Origin: Terriglobus roseus
GTDB taxonomy: Bacteria > Acidobacteriota > Terriglobia > Terriglobales > Acidobacteriaceae
Length of the DNA: 64,000 nucleotides
Assembly: GCF_900102185.1 (NCBI RefSeq)
Contig: NZ_LT629690.1
Location: forward strand, 4,030,001 to 4,094,000
Direction: 5' to 3'
This document shows, in pieces, positions 51,783 to 61,605 of this stretch; positions within the stretch are counted from its first letter, which is position 1; every line of letters begins with the position of its first letter. Under the pieces are notes generated by a model. The model worked only from the letters and a program-made list of their open reading frames with translations, was not told the DNA's origin and did no database searches. A program made the translations under genes and the position numbers.

Positions 51783-53300
51783 ATGCCACGCACCATTTCC
51801 GCCACGCCCGATCTGAAGAGCTTCCTCGCGCTCGTGAAGAAGAAGCACACGCTCATCCCTGTCTACCGCACGGTCACCGCCGATCTGGAGACGCCGGTAA
51901 GCGCCTTCCTGCGCATTGCCGCGGAAGAGCCGGAAGCATTTCTGCTGGAGTCGGTCGAAGGCGGCGAACGCATTGGCCGTTACACGTTCATTGGCATCCG
52001 TCCGTATCGCAAGCTGGAATCGCGTGGCCGCTCCATCACGGCGATCGATGGCAAGAAGACACGGCAGTATGAAGGCGACATCTTCCACGAGCTGAAGTCT
52101 GCGTTGAGCGAACACAAACCCGCGAAGCTGCCGGGCCTGCCACCCTTCACTGCTGGTGCCGTTGGTTTCTTTGCATACGACGTGGTGCGCCAGATTGAAC
52201 GTCTTCCAGAGTCCGCAAAGGACGAGCTCGGCGTGCCCGACGCATGCCTGATGTTCTTCGACGAAGTGCTTGCGTTCGATCATGTGAAGAAGGAAATCTT
52301 CCTCATCATTACGGCCGATCTGAAACGCGAACCGGATGCGGAGAGAGCGTATGCAAAGGCTGTTCGCCGTCTGGATCGCCTTGAGAAACAGCTTGCGGGA
52401 CCACTGCCTGCAATGAAGAAGCACAAGCCGCTGGGTCCGCTGCAGCTGACGCCTCGCACCGCCAAACGCGATTACATGAAGGCAGTTGCAAAGGTGAAGG
52501 ATTACGTCACCGCTGGCGACATCTTCCAGTGTGTTCTGTCGCAGCGCTTCGATTGCCAGCCCGGCGTCGATCCATTTGAGATTTATCGTTCGCTGCGCAT
52601 CGTGAATCCGTCGCCGTACATGTATTTCCTGCGCTTCCCGATGAAGAAGCCAGGCTCAAAGACAGAGACGCCTGCGCACATTGTGGGTTCATCGCCGGAA
52701 CTGCTCGTACGCGTTCACGGCGGACAGATTGAGTATCACCCTATTGCCGGAACGCGCCCGCGCGGCGCTGACGAAGCCAGTGATAAGCAACTGGAAGCAG
52801 ACTTGTTGCAGGACACGAAGGAAACCGCCGAACACGTCATGCTGGTCGACCTGGGCCGCAATGACCTGGGCCGCGTCAGCCAGTTTGGCTCCGTTGAAGT
52901 GAAGAAGTTGATGTTCATTGAGCGCTACTCGCACGTGATGCACCTGGTGAGCGCGCTTGAGGGCAAGCTGCGGCCTGATCTTGCTCCGATTGATGCGTTC
53001 AGATCCTGCTTCCCGGCAGGCACTCTCAGCGGCGCACCGAAGATCCGCGCCATGGAGATCATTGAAGAGCTGGAACCCACGCGCCGCGGCGTTTATGGCG
53101 GCAGCATCTTCTATGCTGATTTCAGCGGCAACCTGGATAGCTGCATCGCCATCCGCACGCTCTTCATGCACGGCAAGGACGGCTACATTCAGTCCGGTGG
53201 CGGCGTCGTGGCCGACTCTGTTCCGCAGACTGAGTACGAAGAGACCGTGAACAAATCTAAAGCTGTTGTGCGGGCGATTGAACGCGCGCGGTCGCGTTAG
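51783..53300 (+). CDS. trpE: Anthranilate synthase component I
   Basis: 505 residues. Chorismate-binding motifs are all present: G-D-I-F-Q-C-V-L-S-Q-R, P-I-A-G-T-R-P-R-G, L-V-D-L-G-R-N-D-L-G-R, H-L-V-S-A-L-E-G, F-P-A-G-T-L-S-G-A-P-K-I-R, and I-Q-S-G-G-G-V-V-A-D-S. The N-terminal region has E-S-V-E-G-G-E-R-I-G-R-Y-T-F, close to the tryptophan feedback site. The partner glutaminase trpG is not next to it. Its TAG stop overlaps the TAA stop of the convergent glycosyltransferase gene. Confidence 0.96.
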   Translation: MPRTISATPDLKSFLALVKKKHTLIPVYRTVTADLETPVSAFLRIAAEEPEAFLLESVEGGERIGRYTFIGIRPYRKLESRGRSITAIDGKKTRQYEGDIFHELKSALSEHKPAKLPGLPPFTAGAVGFFAYDVVRQIERLPESAKDELGVPDACLMFFDEVLAFDHVKKEIFLIITADLKREPDAERAYAKAVRRLDRLEKQLAGPLPAMKKHKPLGPLQLTPRTAKRDYMKAVAKVKDYVTAGDIFQCVLSQRFDCQPGVDPFEIYRSLRIVNPSPYMYFLRFPMKKPGSKTETPAHIVGSSPELLVRVHGGQIEYHPIAGTRPRGADEASDKQLEADLLQDTKETAEHVMLVDLGRNDLGRVSQFGSVEVKKLMFIERYSHVMHLVSALEGKLRPDLAPIDAFRSCFPAGTLSGAPKIRAMEIIEELEPTRRGVYGGSIFYADFSGNLDSCIAIRTLFMHGKDGYIQSGGGVVADSVPQTEYEETVNKSKAVVRAIERARSR

Positions 53301-55219
53301 TAGATCGTGTCGCGGTTGCTGATGATCTGCTTTCCGCCACCTTCTGCAACGATGTAAGTTCTGCCCGGCAACACGGGCAGCTTGCCCGTCTCTGTCCACA
53401 CAAAGATGCGCTGCACGCCCGTCCAGCGCAGGCGCATGGATGCGTCCGTCTCAAAAATATCTGGCGCATCCGTGAAGAACGAGCCATACCAAAGGCTCGA
53501 CGAGCGTCCATTCCAGATATGAATGTTGTCGCGATGCAGATAGAAAGCAAGTGACGATGCTGACTCATACTTACCGTTGAACACAATCAGATCATCAGGC
53601 CGCAAATCTTCCTTGATCGTCAGAGCCAATCGTTCACTGCTGAGTACCGGAGCGAAGGTTTGCAACCCCTTATGCGCTGCAACAAGAAACATCGCAGTAG
53701 CAATGCCCAAAACGATGTTGGCATGATGCGGGCGATAGTTTTTTCGCAACCACCAAGCGACCAACGTGCCCATAAACAAAGCAATTGCAGCCAGCGTCAA
53801 CGGATCGCGAAAAGCCCCCAAAGCGGTTGTATTCAGATCAAGAACATGCCCTAACAACGACGCGTGACCACCGCGATTCTGTCGCAGCATGGTTGCGAGA
53901 TCGAATGTTGGCGGAGGCTCTTTCGCATGAAACAGAAAGAAGACGCAGACCAGCGAAGCAAGAGTTCCGAGCGCCACCAGGACAGCGGCGATGCGTTGAC
54001 CACTCTGCCCTAACGGTGACGGAATCACTCCGTCCTCAACCTCGGTCGCTTCACGATCTATCCAGCCGCCAATCAAGATCGCAAAGAACGGCAGCGAGGG
54101 CAAAACGTAATACTCCTGCCGCGTGGAGAAGGAGAAGAGCACCAGCGGCGATAACGCAGCAATGGTCAGTAGCAGCAGCGTTTTCTGATCGTTGTTTAAT
54201 GACGCGGCAACGCTGCGCGAACGAAACGCACGCCACGGTGCAGCGCCAACTGCCTTGAACAAAAACGCGCTCCACGGCATCATCCACACCAGCAGCAGCG
54301 CCCAGAACAACAGCAGCGGCACAGTGTCATAATCTCGTGGCATGCGAAGATTCAGGTAACGCAACAGGTGCTCGTTCATGAAGTAGAACCAGGTCCACCC
54401 ATGCACGTTGCCATACGTCGGCTGGCCCACTTGCCAGCCCTTCCAGAACAGCGGAAAGATGTGCCCCGCATGCGTTAAACCTGCGGGATGCCCTTCCGTT
54501 GGGTTCGCGTGATCAACGGCAACATGCCACGGCGCACCGATAAGCAGGAATGCCACCAACGCCGAGATGGGGTGCAGCTTCCACATGCGGCGCAGAGTTC
54601 CCGCAAAGCCACGCGTGAGCAGCAGATACAGCACGATTGTGCCGATGGGAAGGACAACTCCGATCAATCCCTTGGTGAGGATGTTCAACGCGCAAGCCGC
54701 ACCAAATCCAATGGCAGGTAAACGCCACGGATGCTCGCCCTGCTGCTCTGTGATCCAGAAGCAATACAGCGAAGCCGTGAGCCAGAGACACACGATGACG
54801 TCGGGTATCAGGATGCGCGTGAAGATGAATATCCCGAAGCTCAACAGCAACAACATCGACGCATAGAGACCTGCGCGTGCACTGCGAAAAGCACGGCGCG
54901 CGAAGCTCTCAGCCACCAGAAACATCGCCAGCGCGAACAGTGCCAGCGGCAGGCGCGCTGCAATGATTCCCACGCCGAACAGCTTCATACTGGCCGCCAT
55001 GGACCAGTAAAGAAGCGGCGCTTTCTCCAGATAACGGATGCCGTTGGCGTACGGCGTGACGAGGTCGACGCGCTGCATCATCTCACGCGCGACTTCTGCA
55101 TTCACAGAATCTGCGCCATCCAGCAGTGGCGGCACAATCAGCGTGAACGACGCGTAGAGAAACAGCCACAGCGCTATGAGGATTTTGCGATTACGGCTCG
55201 GGGTAAGCTCATACGCCAT
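53297..55219 (-). CDS. ArnT/PMT-type (GT39/GT83) membrane glycosyltransferase
   Basis: 640 residues with about 11-12 hydrophobic helices in the first 440. The first periplasmic loop reads D-G-A-D-S-V-N-A-E-V-A-R-E-M; in ArnT relatives the acidic pair D-E stands where D-S is here, while the following A-E-V-A-R-E-M is conserved. Y-L-E-K-A-P-L-L-Y-W is a family motif. It should transfer a sugar from a polyprenyl phosphate donor to lipid or protein on the outside of the inner membrane. A C-terminal soluble domain of about 150 residues follows. Convergent overlap of 4 bp with trpE. Confidence 0.88.
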   Translation of the reverse strand: MAYELTPSRNRKILIALWLFLYASFTLIVPPLLDGADSVNAEVAREMMQRVDLVTPYANGIRYLEKAPLLYWSMAASMKLFGVGIIAARLPLALFALAMFLVAESFARRAFRSARAGLYASMLLLLSFGIFIFTRILIPDVIVCLWLTASLYCFWITEQQGEHPWRLPAIGFGAACALNILTKGLIGVVLPIGTIVLYLLLTRGFAGTLRRMWKLHPISALVAFLLIGAPWHVAVDHANPTEGHPAGLTHAGHIFPLFWKGWQVGQPTYGNVHGWTWFYFMNEHLLRYLNLRMPRDYDTVPLLLFWALLLVWMMPWSAFLFKAVGAAPWRAFRSRSVAASLNNDQKTLLLLTIAALSPLVLFSFSTRQEYYVLPSLPFFAILIGGWIDREATEVEDGVIPSPLGQSGQRIAAVLVALGTLASLVCVFFLFHAKEPPPTFDLATMLRQNRGGHASLLGHVLDLNTTALGAFRDPLTLAAIALFMGTLVAWWLRKNYRPHHANIVLGIATAMFLVAAHKGLQTFAPVLSSERLALTIKEDLRPDDLIVFNGKYESASSLAFYLHRDNIHIWNGRSSSLWYGSFFTDAPDIFETDASMRLRWTGVQRIFVWTETGKLPVLPGRTYIVAEGGGKQIISNRDTIY

Positions 55220-55245
55220 GGCCCCTTCAGCCTATCGCGAACGCA

Positions 55246-56613
55246 TTAGTACCCACGCGGATACATGCGCGAAATGCGGTCGTGCCAACCGAGATTCTCT
55301 TCGTCCATGCACGCCCACAACAGCCCCAACCCCAACGGCATACCCGCCAGCAGCAGAGCAAAGATCCGATGCAGCATCGCCTTGCGCGTGGGGTTTTCAT
55401 CGCTGAAGGTGCACAGCCCAATGCGCGCGTAACGCATGCCGGGTGTGGTGCCGCTCAGGGAGAAGAACAGTGCCTGGTAGCCAATGGCAAACGCAAACAG
55501 AGTTCCGACAGATGCAAGCACCGCGGGCAGTCCCGTGGGCAGAACCGGCGAAGCGTAAGCCGCCACAGTGACTGCCATCAAGAATCCGGTGACAACGCAG
55601 CAGGCATCCACCAGGAACGCCATCATGCGTTGGCTGCCCGGTGCCACGTAGAGCGGCATGGCAAACGAGATCTGCGCATCCGGCGACTCGGCCAGCCGGA
55701 CCGGCGCATCCATGTCCAGACGGATGGTGTGCCACTCCGGCAGAACGCTTTCCACCACGGGTTCGATAGAGACTGCGCTGGCTTCCACCTCAAAGATACG
55801 AAGCTGTGCGCGCTCGGGTGTGGCATCTGCCTCGTCACGCAGAGGGCCTTCCGCCAGACGCGGACGAGCCTTACGCGCAGCCACAAGCTGGCGAGGAAAT
55901 TCGATTAGGTTCGTCGGCAGCGCGACAGCAGAATCCAACGGTCCGGTAGCCAGCCCCAGGCGCTCAGCCAAGGTCGCCGGTCGTTCCTGAATCTCATTGA
56001 CCGCAGCGGTGAACACCTGCGCAAAATCCGGACGAGCCGGAGCTGCGGGAACAACCGGCTCGGACACAACGGGCGCAGCTACAGATTCTGCCAACTGAAC
56101 ACGCAGTTCGGGAGCGCTCACTGGCTCTTCAACCGCAACGATTCTGGCTTCTGTAAGAGCCTCAGAAACGCCCAGCGGCGATTCCGTTTCCACCGGCGCA
56201 GCAAAGGTGATGACCTCGGCAGGGCCATGAGCTTCCGGCTGGGGCGCTACTGGTTCATTCCACTGCTCAATCTCTTCCAGAAGCTGCTGCTGCGCAGCGG
56301 CAATGGCTTTTGCATTGCGGCGGGCCACTTCGGCGGCTGCCTCGGCCTGCCGGATGGCGGCCTCCGCTTCCTGCTTCAGAAAATCGCTATAGGAGACGGA
56401 GCGGGCATAGCGAGCAGCCACGGAATCCGCAACACGATGGCGAGGCGCGGGGACTTCAATAGGCAGCGAAGCCTGCGTCTCGGCGGGCCGTCCGCGGCGC
56501 TGACGATGTTCGGCCAGGCGGTTGGCGATCTCACGCTTGAGGGCGCGTGCTTCCTCTTCAGAAACGGTGCCAGCGGGTAGCGGCTGTAGGGGGAGAGGGC
56601 TCGCGGTGCTCAA
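55246..56613 (-). CDS. RDD-family membrane protein with long charged N-terminal region
   Basis: 455 residues. Residues 1 to about 310 are Ala/Glu/Pro/Val-rich low complexity, with a likely coiled coil near 75-115 (A-E-A-A-I-R-Q-A-E-A-A-A-E). The C-terminal 145 residues are an RDD domain: R-M-M-A-F-L-V-D-A at the first helix, three to four membrane segments, T-P-G-M-R-Y-A-R-I and W-H-D-R-I-S-R-M-Y. RDD proteins are small membrane proteins of debated function (some are sodium/proton exchangers). The large cytoplasmic tail is unusual and may be a scaffold. Divergent from lptD, 31 bp away. Confidence 0.8.
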   Translation of the reverse strand: MSTASPLPLQPLPAGTVSEEEARALKREIANRLAEHRQRRGRPAETQASLPIEVPAPRHRVADSVAARYARSVSYSDFLKQEAEAAIRQAEAAAEVARRNAKAIAAAQQQLLEEIEQWNEPVAPQPEAHGPAEVITFAAPVETESPLGVSEALTEARIVAVEEPVSAPELRVQLAESVAAPVVSEPVVPAAPARPDFAQVFTAAVNEIQERPATLAERLGLATGPLDSAVALPTNLIEFPRQLVAARKARPRLAEGPLRDEADATPERAQLRIFEVEASAVSIEPVVESVLPEWHTIRLDMDAPVRLAESPDAQISFAMPLYVAPGSQRMMAFLVDACCVVTGFLMAVTVAAYASPVLPTGLPAVLASVGTLFAFAIGYQALFFSLSGTTPGMRYARIGLCTFSDENPTRKAMLHRIFALLLAGMPLGLGLLWACMDEENLGWHDRISRMYPRGY

Positions 56614-56644
56614 GGCGTCTCACTTTCGTAGAATAGAAACTTCA

Positions 56645-59269
56645 GTGAGCAGCAACGCCATTTTCCGGAAGAACGTAACGCAGACATCCAGCACGCGCTC
56701 CGGGGTGTTGCCGCCTGGCTTCGCATCCGTGCGCGAAGCCTGTATTTGCTGGTGTATCACTTTGGCAGCGACGTTTGGAGTGTCTGCGACGGCACAGCAG
56801 GTAACTGCCAAGGAACCCCCTGCGGATACATCCTCTGCCGCAGCGCCGCAACAGCGCGATCTGCCGCAGGATCCGGGCACGGAACGGTTTCCCACAGCCA
56901 TTCCTGTGCCGGAGCCCTCCGCAAAAAAGATCACCATCGACAGCGACCGCCAGAGCCGAAATGGCAACATGCTTCTTCTGGACGGCAACGTGGTGGTCAC
57001 CTACGGCGACTATCGGCTGGAAGCCGACCACATCCGCTATGACCAGACCACCGGCGACGCGGAAGCCGAAGGCCATGTGCACATCACGGCGGACAGTGGC
57101 CGCGAAAGCATGCAGGCCACTCGCGCCCTGTTGAACATCCATACGGAAAACGGCCGCATGTACAACGTGTCCGGCTCCATTGGCGTAAAGCTGTCGACAC
57201 GCGGCACCACGTACACCACGGACAACCCATTCCTCTTTACGGGCCGTGAAGTGATCCGCACGGGGCCTCAGCAGATGGAGATTATCGAGGGCACTGTCAC
57301 CAGTTGCCAGTTGCCGCACCCCGATTGGCAGTTGGCTGCCGGACACTTCCTGATACGTGACGGCAAGGCCCGCGCCAAGAACACCATGTTCCGCCTGTAC
57401 AACATCCCCGTGTTCTTCCTGCCGTACGCCACGCACCCCACCGACAGCGAAGAACGCCAGAGCGGCTTCATGATTCCCATCATCGGCAACTCGACGACCA
57501 AGGGCATCGTGATTGGCGAGCAGTTTTACATGACGCTGGGCCGTTCGGCCGATCTGACGGTGGGAGCGGAATACTTCTCGAAGCGCGGATGGGAACAATC
57601 CGCCAGCTTCCGCATGCAGGGCCGCAACAACGACTTCCTCCGCGCACGCTACTCAGGACTGCTGGACCGCGGCTTCTATCAGGCAACCTCCACCACGGTG
57701 AATGGCCAAACCACGACGACGAACGCCTATGTGAATCAGGGTGGTGAAGATGTAGCGTTCTCCGGCCGCAAAGACTTCACGCTGCATACACGCGTCGCCG
57801 CCGATGCCGAATACCTGAGCAGCTACATCTATCGCGAAGCCTTCACGGACAACTTCAATCAGGCCGTGTCGTCCGACATCAAGTCGTATCTGTATGGCAC
57901 GACCGCTCGCAACGGCTATGTGGCCGCCTTCGAAACAGATCGTTATCAGGGTCTCAAGATTGTCAGCACGGGCGAGCAGATTCGTATCTTCCACGCACCT
58001 GTGTTCGATCTGGATTCGCTGGAACGCCGCATTGGCACCACACCGCTTCTGTGGAGTTCCACCATGCAGTATGCAGGGCTGAAGCGTACACAGGGCACAC
58101 CGTCAGCGCAGACAGGGTTTGCGTCGGATCTGGTGAGCCGGTACGACGTTCATCCTCAGCTTGCCATGCCCTTTGGCTTTGCAGGATTCCGTTTCCGGCC
58201 CTCGGTCGGCCTGCATGACACGTATTACTCGCACTCGCGGTCTGCAACAGCTCTACCGGGTCCGGTGCCAACGGAACGCGCACCCGGCCTGAACCGCTTT
58301 GTTACGGAAGCCGGCATGGAGATGCGTTTCCCTGTTCTGGAACGCACCTTCGACACAGGAGCTTTCAGCAAAATATTGGGACGCGAAGCGCGCCACACCA
58401 TCGAACCCGAAATGACATACCGCTATGCCAGCGGTGTTACGGACTTCGCCCGTACGCTACGCTTTGACGACACCGATGTCGTCGCGAATCGTAACGAGCT
58501 GGAGTACGGATTCACTCAGCGCCTTTTCCTGCGCCCCTCGAAGGAACGTGCCTGCGGTGCGAACGAAGATCCCGCAGAAACCAACTCGCCCTGCGGCGGC
58601 ACACGCGAAACCATTCGTTGGAAGCTGGTGCAGCGCCACTACTTCGACGACACCTTCGGCGGATACCTGACGACCACAAATCCCAACGGCGTGCTGGTGC
58701 TGAATCGCCGGAACGTTCTGGACAGCACGCTCGATTTGAGCGGCATTGCATTCCTTACCGACTTTCGCAGCGCCTCGCCCATTGTGAGCGAGATGAAACT
58801 CAGCGCGACCGACCACATCGACCTGGAATGGGATTCGGCTTATGACCTGCACGCCGGACGCATGCGTCAGAGCAACGTCTTTCTGGACTTCCATCAGGGC
58901 AACTTCTTTGGCGGATTGAGCCACGCTCGCCTTTACGCTCCGGGACGCTTCACCGCGGACACCGGCAGCGGCAGCACCGCCACGTCGCTCATCAGCGACT
59001 TCAGCCAACTCCGCGTCCTGCTCGGCTATGGCACGCCCGTTAAGCCGGGTCTGAGTATTGCTGCCAACGCAGGTGTGGACCTCAAACTGAGCCAGGTCCA
59101 ATACGCTGCGGGACAGGTTTCCTACAACTGGAATTGCTGCGGCATCTCCGGCGAATACCGCAAATACGAACTGGGAACCATCCGTAACGAAAACGCCTAT
59201 CGCTTCAACTTCACGCTGGCCAACATTGGCACTGCGGGCAATCTGCGTCGGGCGGAGCGTCTGTTCTAA
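56645..59269 (+). CDS. lptD: LPS-assembly protein LptD
   Basis: About 874 residues from a GTG at 56645; the start is uncertain because the frame is open back to 56522, inside the divergent RDD gene. Signal sequence near C-I-C-W-C-I-T-L-A-A ... S-A-T-A-Q. An LptA-like jelly-roll follows (about 105-230: M-L-L-L-D-G-N-V-V-V-T-Y-G-D-Y-R-L-E-A-D), then V-T-S-C-Q-L-P-H-P-D-W and the LptD barrel (P-Y-A-T-H-P-T-D-S-E-E-R-Q-S-G-F onward). It inserts LPS into the outer leaflet with LptE, which is not recognised here. The neighbouring lpxA and fabZ genes support the assignment. Confidence 0.9.
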   Translation: MSSNAIFRKNVTQTSSTRSGVLPPGFASVREACICWCITLAATFGVSATAQQVTAKEPPADTSSAAAPQQRDLPQDPGTERFPTAIPVPEPSAKKITIDSDRQSRNGNMLLLDGNVVVTYGDYRLEADHIRYDQTTGDAEAEGHVHITADSGRESMQATRALLNIHTENGRMYNVSGSIGVKLSTRGTTYTTDNPFLFTGREVIRTGPQQMEIIEGTVTSCQLPHPDWQLAAGHFLIRDGKARAKNTMFRLYNIPVFFLPYATHPTDSEERQSGFMIPIIGNSTTKGIVIGEQFYMTLGRSADLTVGAEYFSKRGWEQSASFRMQGRNNDFLRARYSGLLDRGFYQATSTTVNGQTTTTNAYVNQGGEDVAFSGRKDFTLHTRVAADAEYLSSYIYREAFTDNFNQAVSSDIKSYLYGTTARNGYVAAFETDRYQGLKIVSTGEQIRIFHAPVFDLDSLERRIGTTPLLWSSTMQYAGLKRTQGTPSAQTGFASDLVSRYDVHPQLAMPFGFAGFRFRPSVGLHDTYYSHSRSATALPGPVPTERAPGLNRFVTEAGMEMRFPVLERTFDTGAFSKILGREARHTIEPEMTYRYASGVTDFARTLRFDDTDVVANRNELEYGFTQRLFLRPSKERACGANEDPAETNSPCGGTRETIRWKLVQRHYFDDTFGGYLTTTNPNGVLVLNRRNVLDSTLDLSGIAFLTDFRSASPIVSEMKLSATDHIDLEWDSAYDLHAGRMRQSNVFLDFHQGNFFGGLSHARLYAPGRFTADTGSGSTATSLISDFSQLRVLLGYGTPVKPGLSIAANAGVDLKLSQVQYAAGQVSYNWNCCGISGEYRKYELGTIRNENAYRFNFTLANIGTAGNLRRAERLF

Positions 59270-59290
59270 CGCATCGTGTAGCGTGAACAC

Positions 59291-60085
59291 ATGCAACATG
59301 AAGGTGTCTCACTCTCTCTGGAAGGCCGCGTCGCTCTCATCACTGGCGGATCGCGCGGCATTGGCGCGGCTGCTGTCCGGTTGTTTCGCAAAGCAGGTGC
59401 GAAGGTCGCGTTTTCTTACCGAGCGGCAGAAGCGCAGGCTCTGGCATTACAAGAAGAGTGCGGTGGACCAGAATGGTGCTTGGCCATTCGCCAGGAACTT
59501 GCTACCGCTGCCGATGGCGACTCCCTCGTAAAAGCCGCCGTGTGTCACTTCGGCTCATTGAACATTCTCGTTGGCAATCACGGCATCTGGCCACCACATG
59601 ATGCGCCCATCGGCAGCATGACGGATGCGCAATGGAACGGCACCATCGGCATTAATCTGGACAGCGTTTTCGGCCTCATCCGCGCCTCGGTCGCGCAGAT
59701 GCAGACGCAGGAACCCATCGACGGTGTGCGCGGCCATGTCATCCTTGTCAGTTCCACCGCCGGACAGCGCGGAGAAGCCTTCCACGCCGACTATGCCGCC
59801 ACCAAGGGCGCACTCATCAGCATGACCAAAGGCCTATCCACAGAACTAGCGCCGCAGAGCATCCGCGTGAACTGTGTTGCGCCGGGTTGGGTGCATACCG
59901 AGATGACTGAAAGTACTCTCACCGATCCAATCGCGTCTAAGAAGGTGTTCAGCGCCATTCCGCTGGGCCGTGTCGCCACGCCGGAAGAGATCGCAGGCCC
60001 CATCCTGTTCCTGTGCACACCGCTTGCAGGATTTGTGACGGGTGAGATCTTCAACGTGAATGGCGGGGCCGTGCTAGTTGGATAA
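59291..60085 (+). CDS. Short-chain dehydrogenase/reductase (FabG-like)
   Basis: 264 residues. T-G-G-S-R-G-I-G-A near the N-terminus, Ser in L-V-S-S-T-A-G-Q and catalytic Y-A-A-T-K are intact; the usual N-N-A-G is replaced by V-G-N-H-G-I-W. The C-terminal I-F-N-V-N-G-G-A-V-L is typical of FabG-like enzymes. It may act in fatty-acid or sugar metabolism; its place between lptD and fabZ-lpxA hints at envelope lipids but does not prove it. It has no ribosome site and lies 21 bp after lptD. Confidence 0.87.
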   Translation: MQHEGVSLSLEGRVALITGGSRGIGAAAVRLFRKAGAKVAFSYRAAEAQALALQEECGGPEWCLAIRQELATAADGDSLVKAAVCHFGSLNILVGNHGIWPPHDAPIGSMTDAQWNGTIGINLDSVFGLIRASVAQMQTQEPIDGVRGHVILVSSTAGQRGEAFHADYAATKGALISMTKGLSTELAPQSIRVNCVAPGWVHTEMTESTLTDPIASKKVFSAIPLGRVATPEEIAGPILFLCTPLAGFVTGEIFNVNGGAVLVG

Positions 60086-60103
60086 GAGGCTATGGAGAGA
60101 TCG

Positions 60104-60973
60104 ATGAAAAAGCGCGTTCGCAACGGGATCACAACAATCGCTGCGTGCTGCTTTCTGATGCCGTTCGTTGCTCATACGCAGGAACGGGTGCTGACGCTCC
60201 CTCCCAAACAAGAGAACAAGCGCGAAGAGCAGATCATTGTCACGCAGCCCAAGCCCGGCGAAGAGATTGATCAGGCCAAGGCCCGCGCCGCGCTGAACAC
60301 CATGTACACCGCGCTGGGCGGACAGAAGTGGCTGAACCGCGGCGACTACATTCTGCGCGGCCGCACCTCGTCGTTCTATAAAAACGAGCCCACCGGCGTG
60401 GGCGAATACATACAGTTCCACCACGCGCTGCCCAACAATCAGTGGGAAGACCGTATTGAGCTAACGAAGAAGCGCGACATCGTGCAGATATGGACGACCA
60501 CCGAAGGCGTGGAAGTGACCTATCGCGGTCGTAAACCGCTGCCCAAAGAAGATCAGCAGGCATACTTTCGCCGCATTCATTACTCCATCGACTCCATTGC
60601 CAACACCTGGCTCACCGATCCGAAGACGCTATTGATTTACGGCGGACACAAGGTCGTCGCTCGCCGTGAAGTGGAAGAGGTCACGCTCATCGACAAGGAC
60701 AATGACTCCGTCACGGTCGATATTGAGCTAAGCAATCACTACCCGCTGCGCCGTGTTTTCCAGTTCCGCAACGAAAAGTACCAGGACTTTGACGAAGACG
60801 TGGAAGAGTACAGCGACTGGCACGACGTGGATGGCATTCCCACGCCTTACGTCACCACCCGCTACTTCAACGGAGACATGGTGGCGCAGCGCTTCGTGGA
60901 AGAGATTCACTACAAGCCGGTCGATCCGGCACTCTTCGCACCGAACGCGCCCATCGGCAAGCACAAGGACTAA
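60104..60973 (+). CDS. Exported protein of unknown function (LolA-like fold possible)
   Basis: 289 residues from the ATG at 60104 (GGAGAG 4 nt upstream); an ATG at 60092 is an alternative. Signal peptide (K-K-R-V-R-N-G-I-T-T-I ... A-H-T-Q), then a helical pair (A-L-N-T-M-Y-T-A-L-G-G) and about 200 residues of regular strands with V-x-G/R-x-T patterns like those of lipoprotein-localisation (LolA/outer-membrane-lipoprotein-sorting) folds. Many acidobacterial proteins of this kind are listed as hypothetical. Between an SDR and a lipoprotein gene, 18 bp from each. Confidence 0.68.
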   Translation: MKKRVRNGITTIAACCFLMPFVAHTQERVLTLPPKQENKREEQIIVTQPKPGEEIDQAKARAALNTMYTALGGQKWLNRGDYILRGRTSSFYKNEPTGVGEYIQFHHALPNNQWEDRIELTKKRDIVQIWTTTEGVEVTYRGRKPLPKEDQQAYFRRIHYSIDSIANTWLTDPKTLLIYGGHKVVARREVEEVTLIDKDNDSVTVDIELSNHYPLRRVFQFRNEKYQDFDEDVEEYSDWHDVDGIPTPYVTTRYFNGDMVAQRFVEEIHYKPVDPALFAPNAPIGKHKD

Positions 60974-60992
60974 CAGCCGCATCCAACCGAAG

Positions 60993-61556
60993 ATGAAGAA
61001 AGCATCATGTCTGGGGATCGCCGCCTTCCTGCTTCTGTCGTGTGGCTGTTCCTCGCCATCTCGCGGGAAAGGTCTGGTCACTCCCCCGCAGCCGCAGCAA
61101 GAGTCGAAGCCATCCGCCTGCGCGGCGCTCGACATCGCTCTGAGCTTTGACTCCGCCGACGGTGAGTTCAACGGCATGTCCCACTCTGGCGCCTATCTTG
61201 TGCTGACCAACATAGGGCTGCGAACCTGCACGGTTCCGCGACGCCCGCAGGTCACCTGGTTGGACATCACCAACGCTACCCTCAACGCCCAGGCGGACAC
61301 ACCCAAAGGCATGCACCCCGGCCCGGTGCTAACGCCTGTAGCTCTCGCTCCGGGCAAGTCCGCCCGTGCAGCTCTACGCTGGGTCTCCGGCGAGGTCTAT
61401 GACCACAACAAATGCGTGAATGTGGCAAAAGGCACCGTGAAACTGGATAAGGGCGAGGTCTCCGCTCCGCTGCAAGCGAAAATGTGCGGCGACGCCACCA
61501 CCGGTCCGCGCTTCGAGGAGCAGTGGCTACAGCCAAATGAGCCATCTGTTCACTGA
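60993..61556 (+). CDS. DUF4232-like lipoprotein
   Basis: 187 residues from the ATG at 60993. A lipoprotein signal (M-K-K-A-S-C-L-G-I-A-A-F-L-L-L-S-C) ends in L-L-S-C, with a second Cys two residues later. After a Pro/Gln-rich spacer, C-A-A-L-D-I-A-L-S-F-D-S-A-D-G starts a beta-sandwich of the DUF4232 type, including L-V-L-T-N-I-G-L-R-T-C-T-V. Exported and membrane-anchored; function unknown. 49 bp before fabZ. Confidence 0.75.
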   Translation: MKKASCLGIAAFLLLSCGCSSPSRGKGLVTPPQPQQESKPSACAALDIALSFDSADGEFNGMSHSGAYLVLTNIGLRTCTVPRRPQVTWLDITNATLNAQADTPKGMHPGPVLTPVALAPGKSARAALRWVSGEVYDHNKCVNVAKGTVKLDKGEVSAPLQAKMCGDATTGPRFEEQWLQPNEPSVH

Positions 61557-61605
61557 AACGTAATCGGAACGTGAGAAGACTCGGCGAACTATACTCACAA
61601 GAGTC

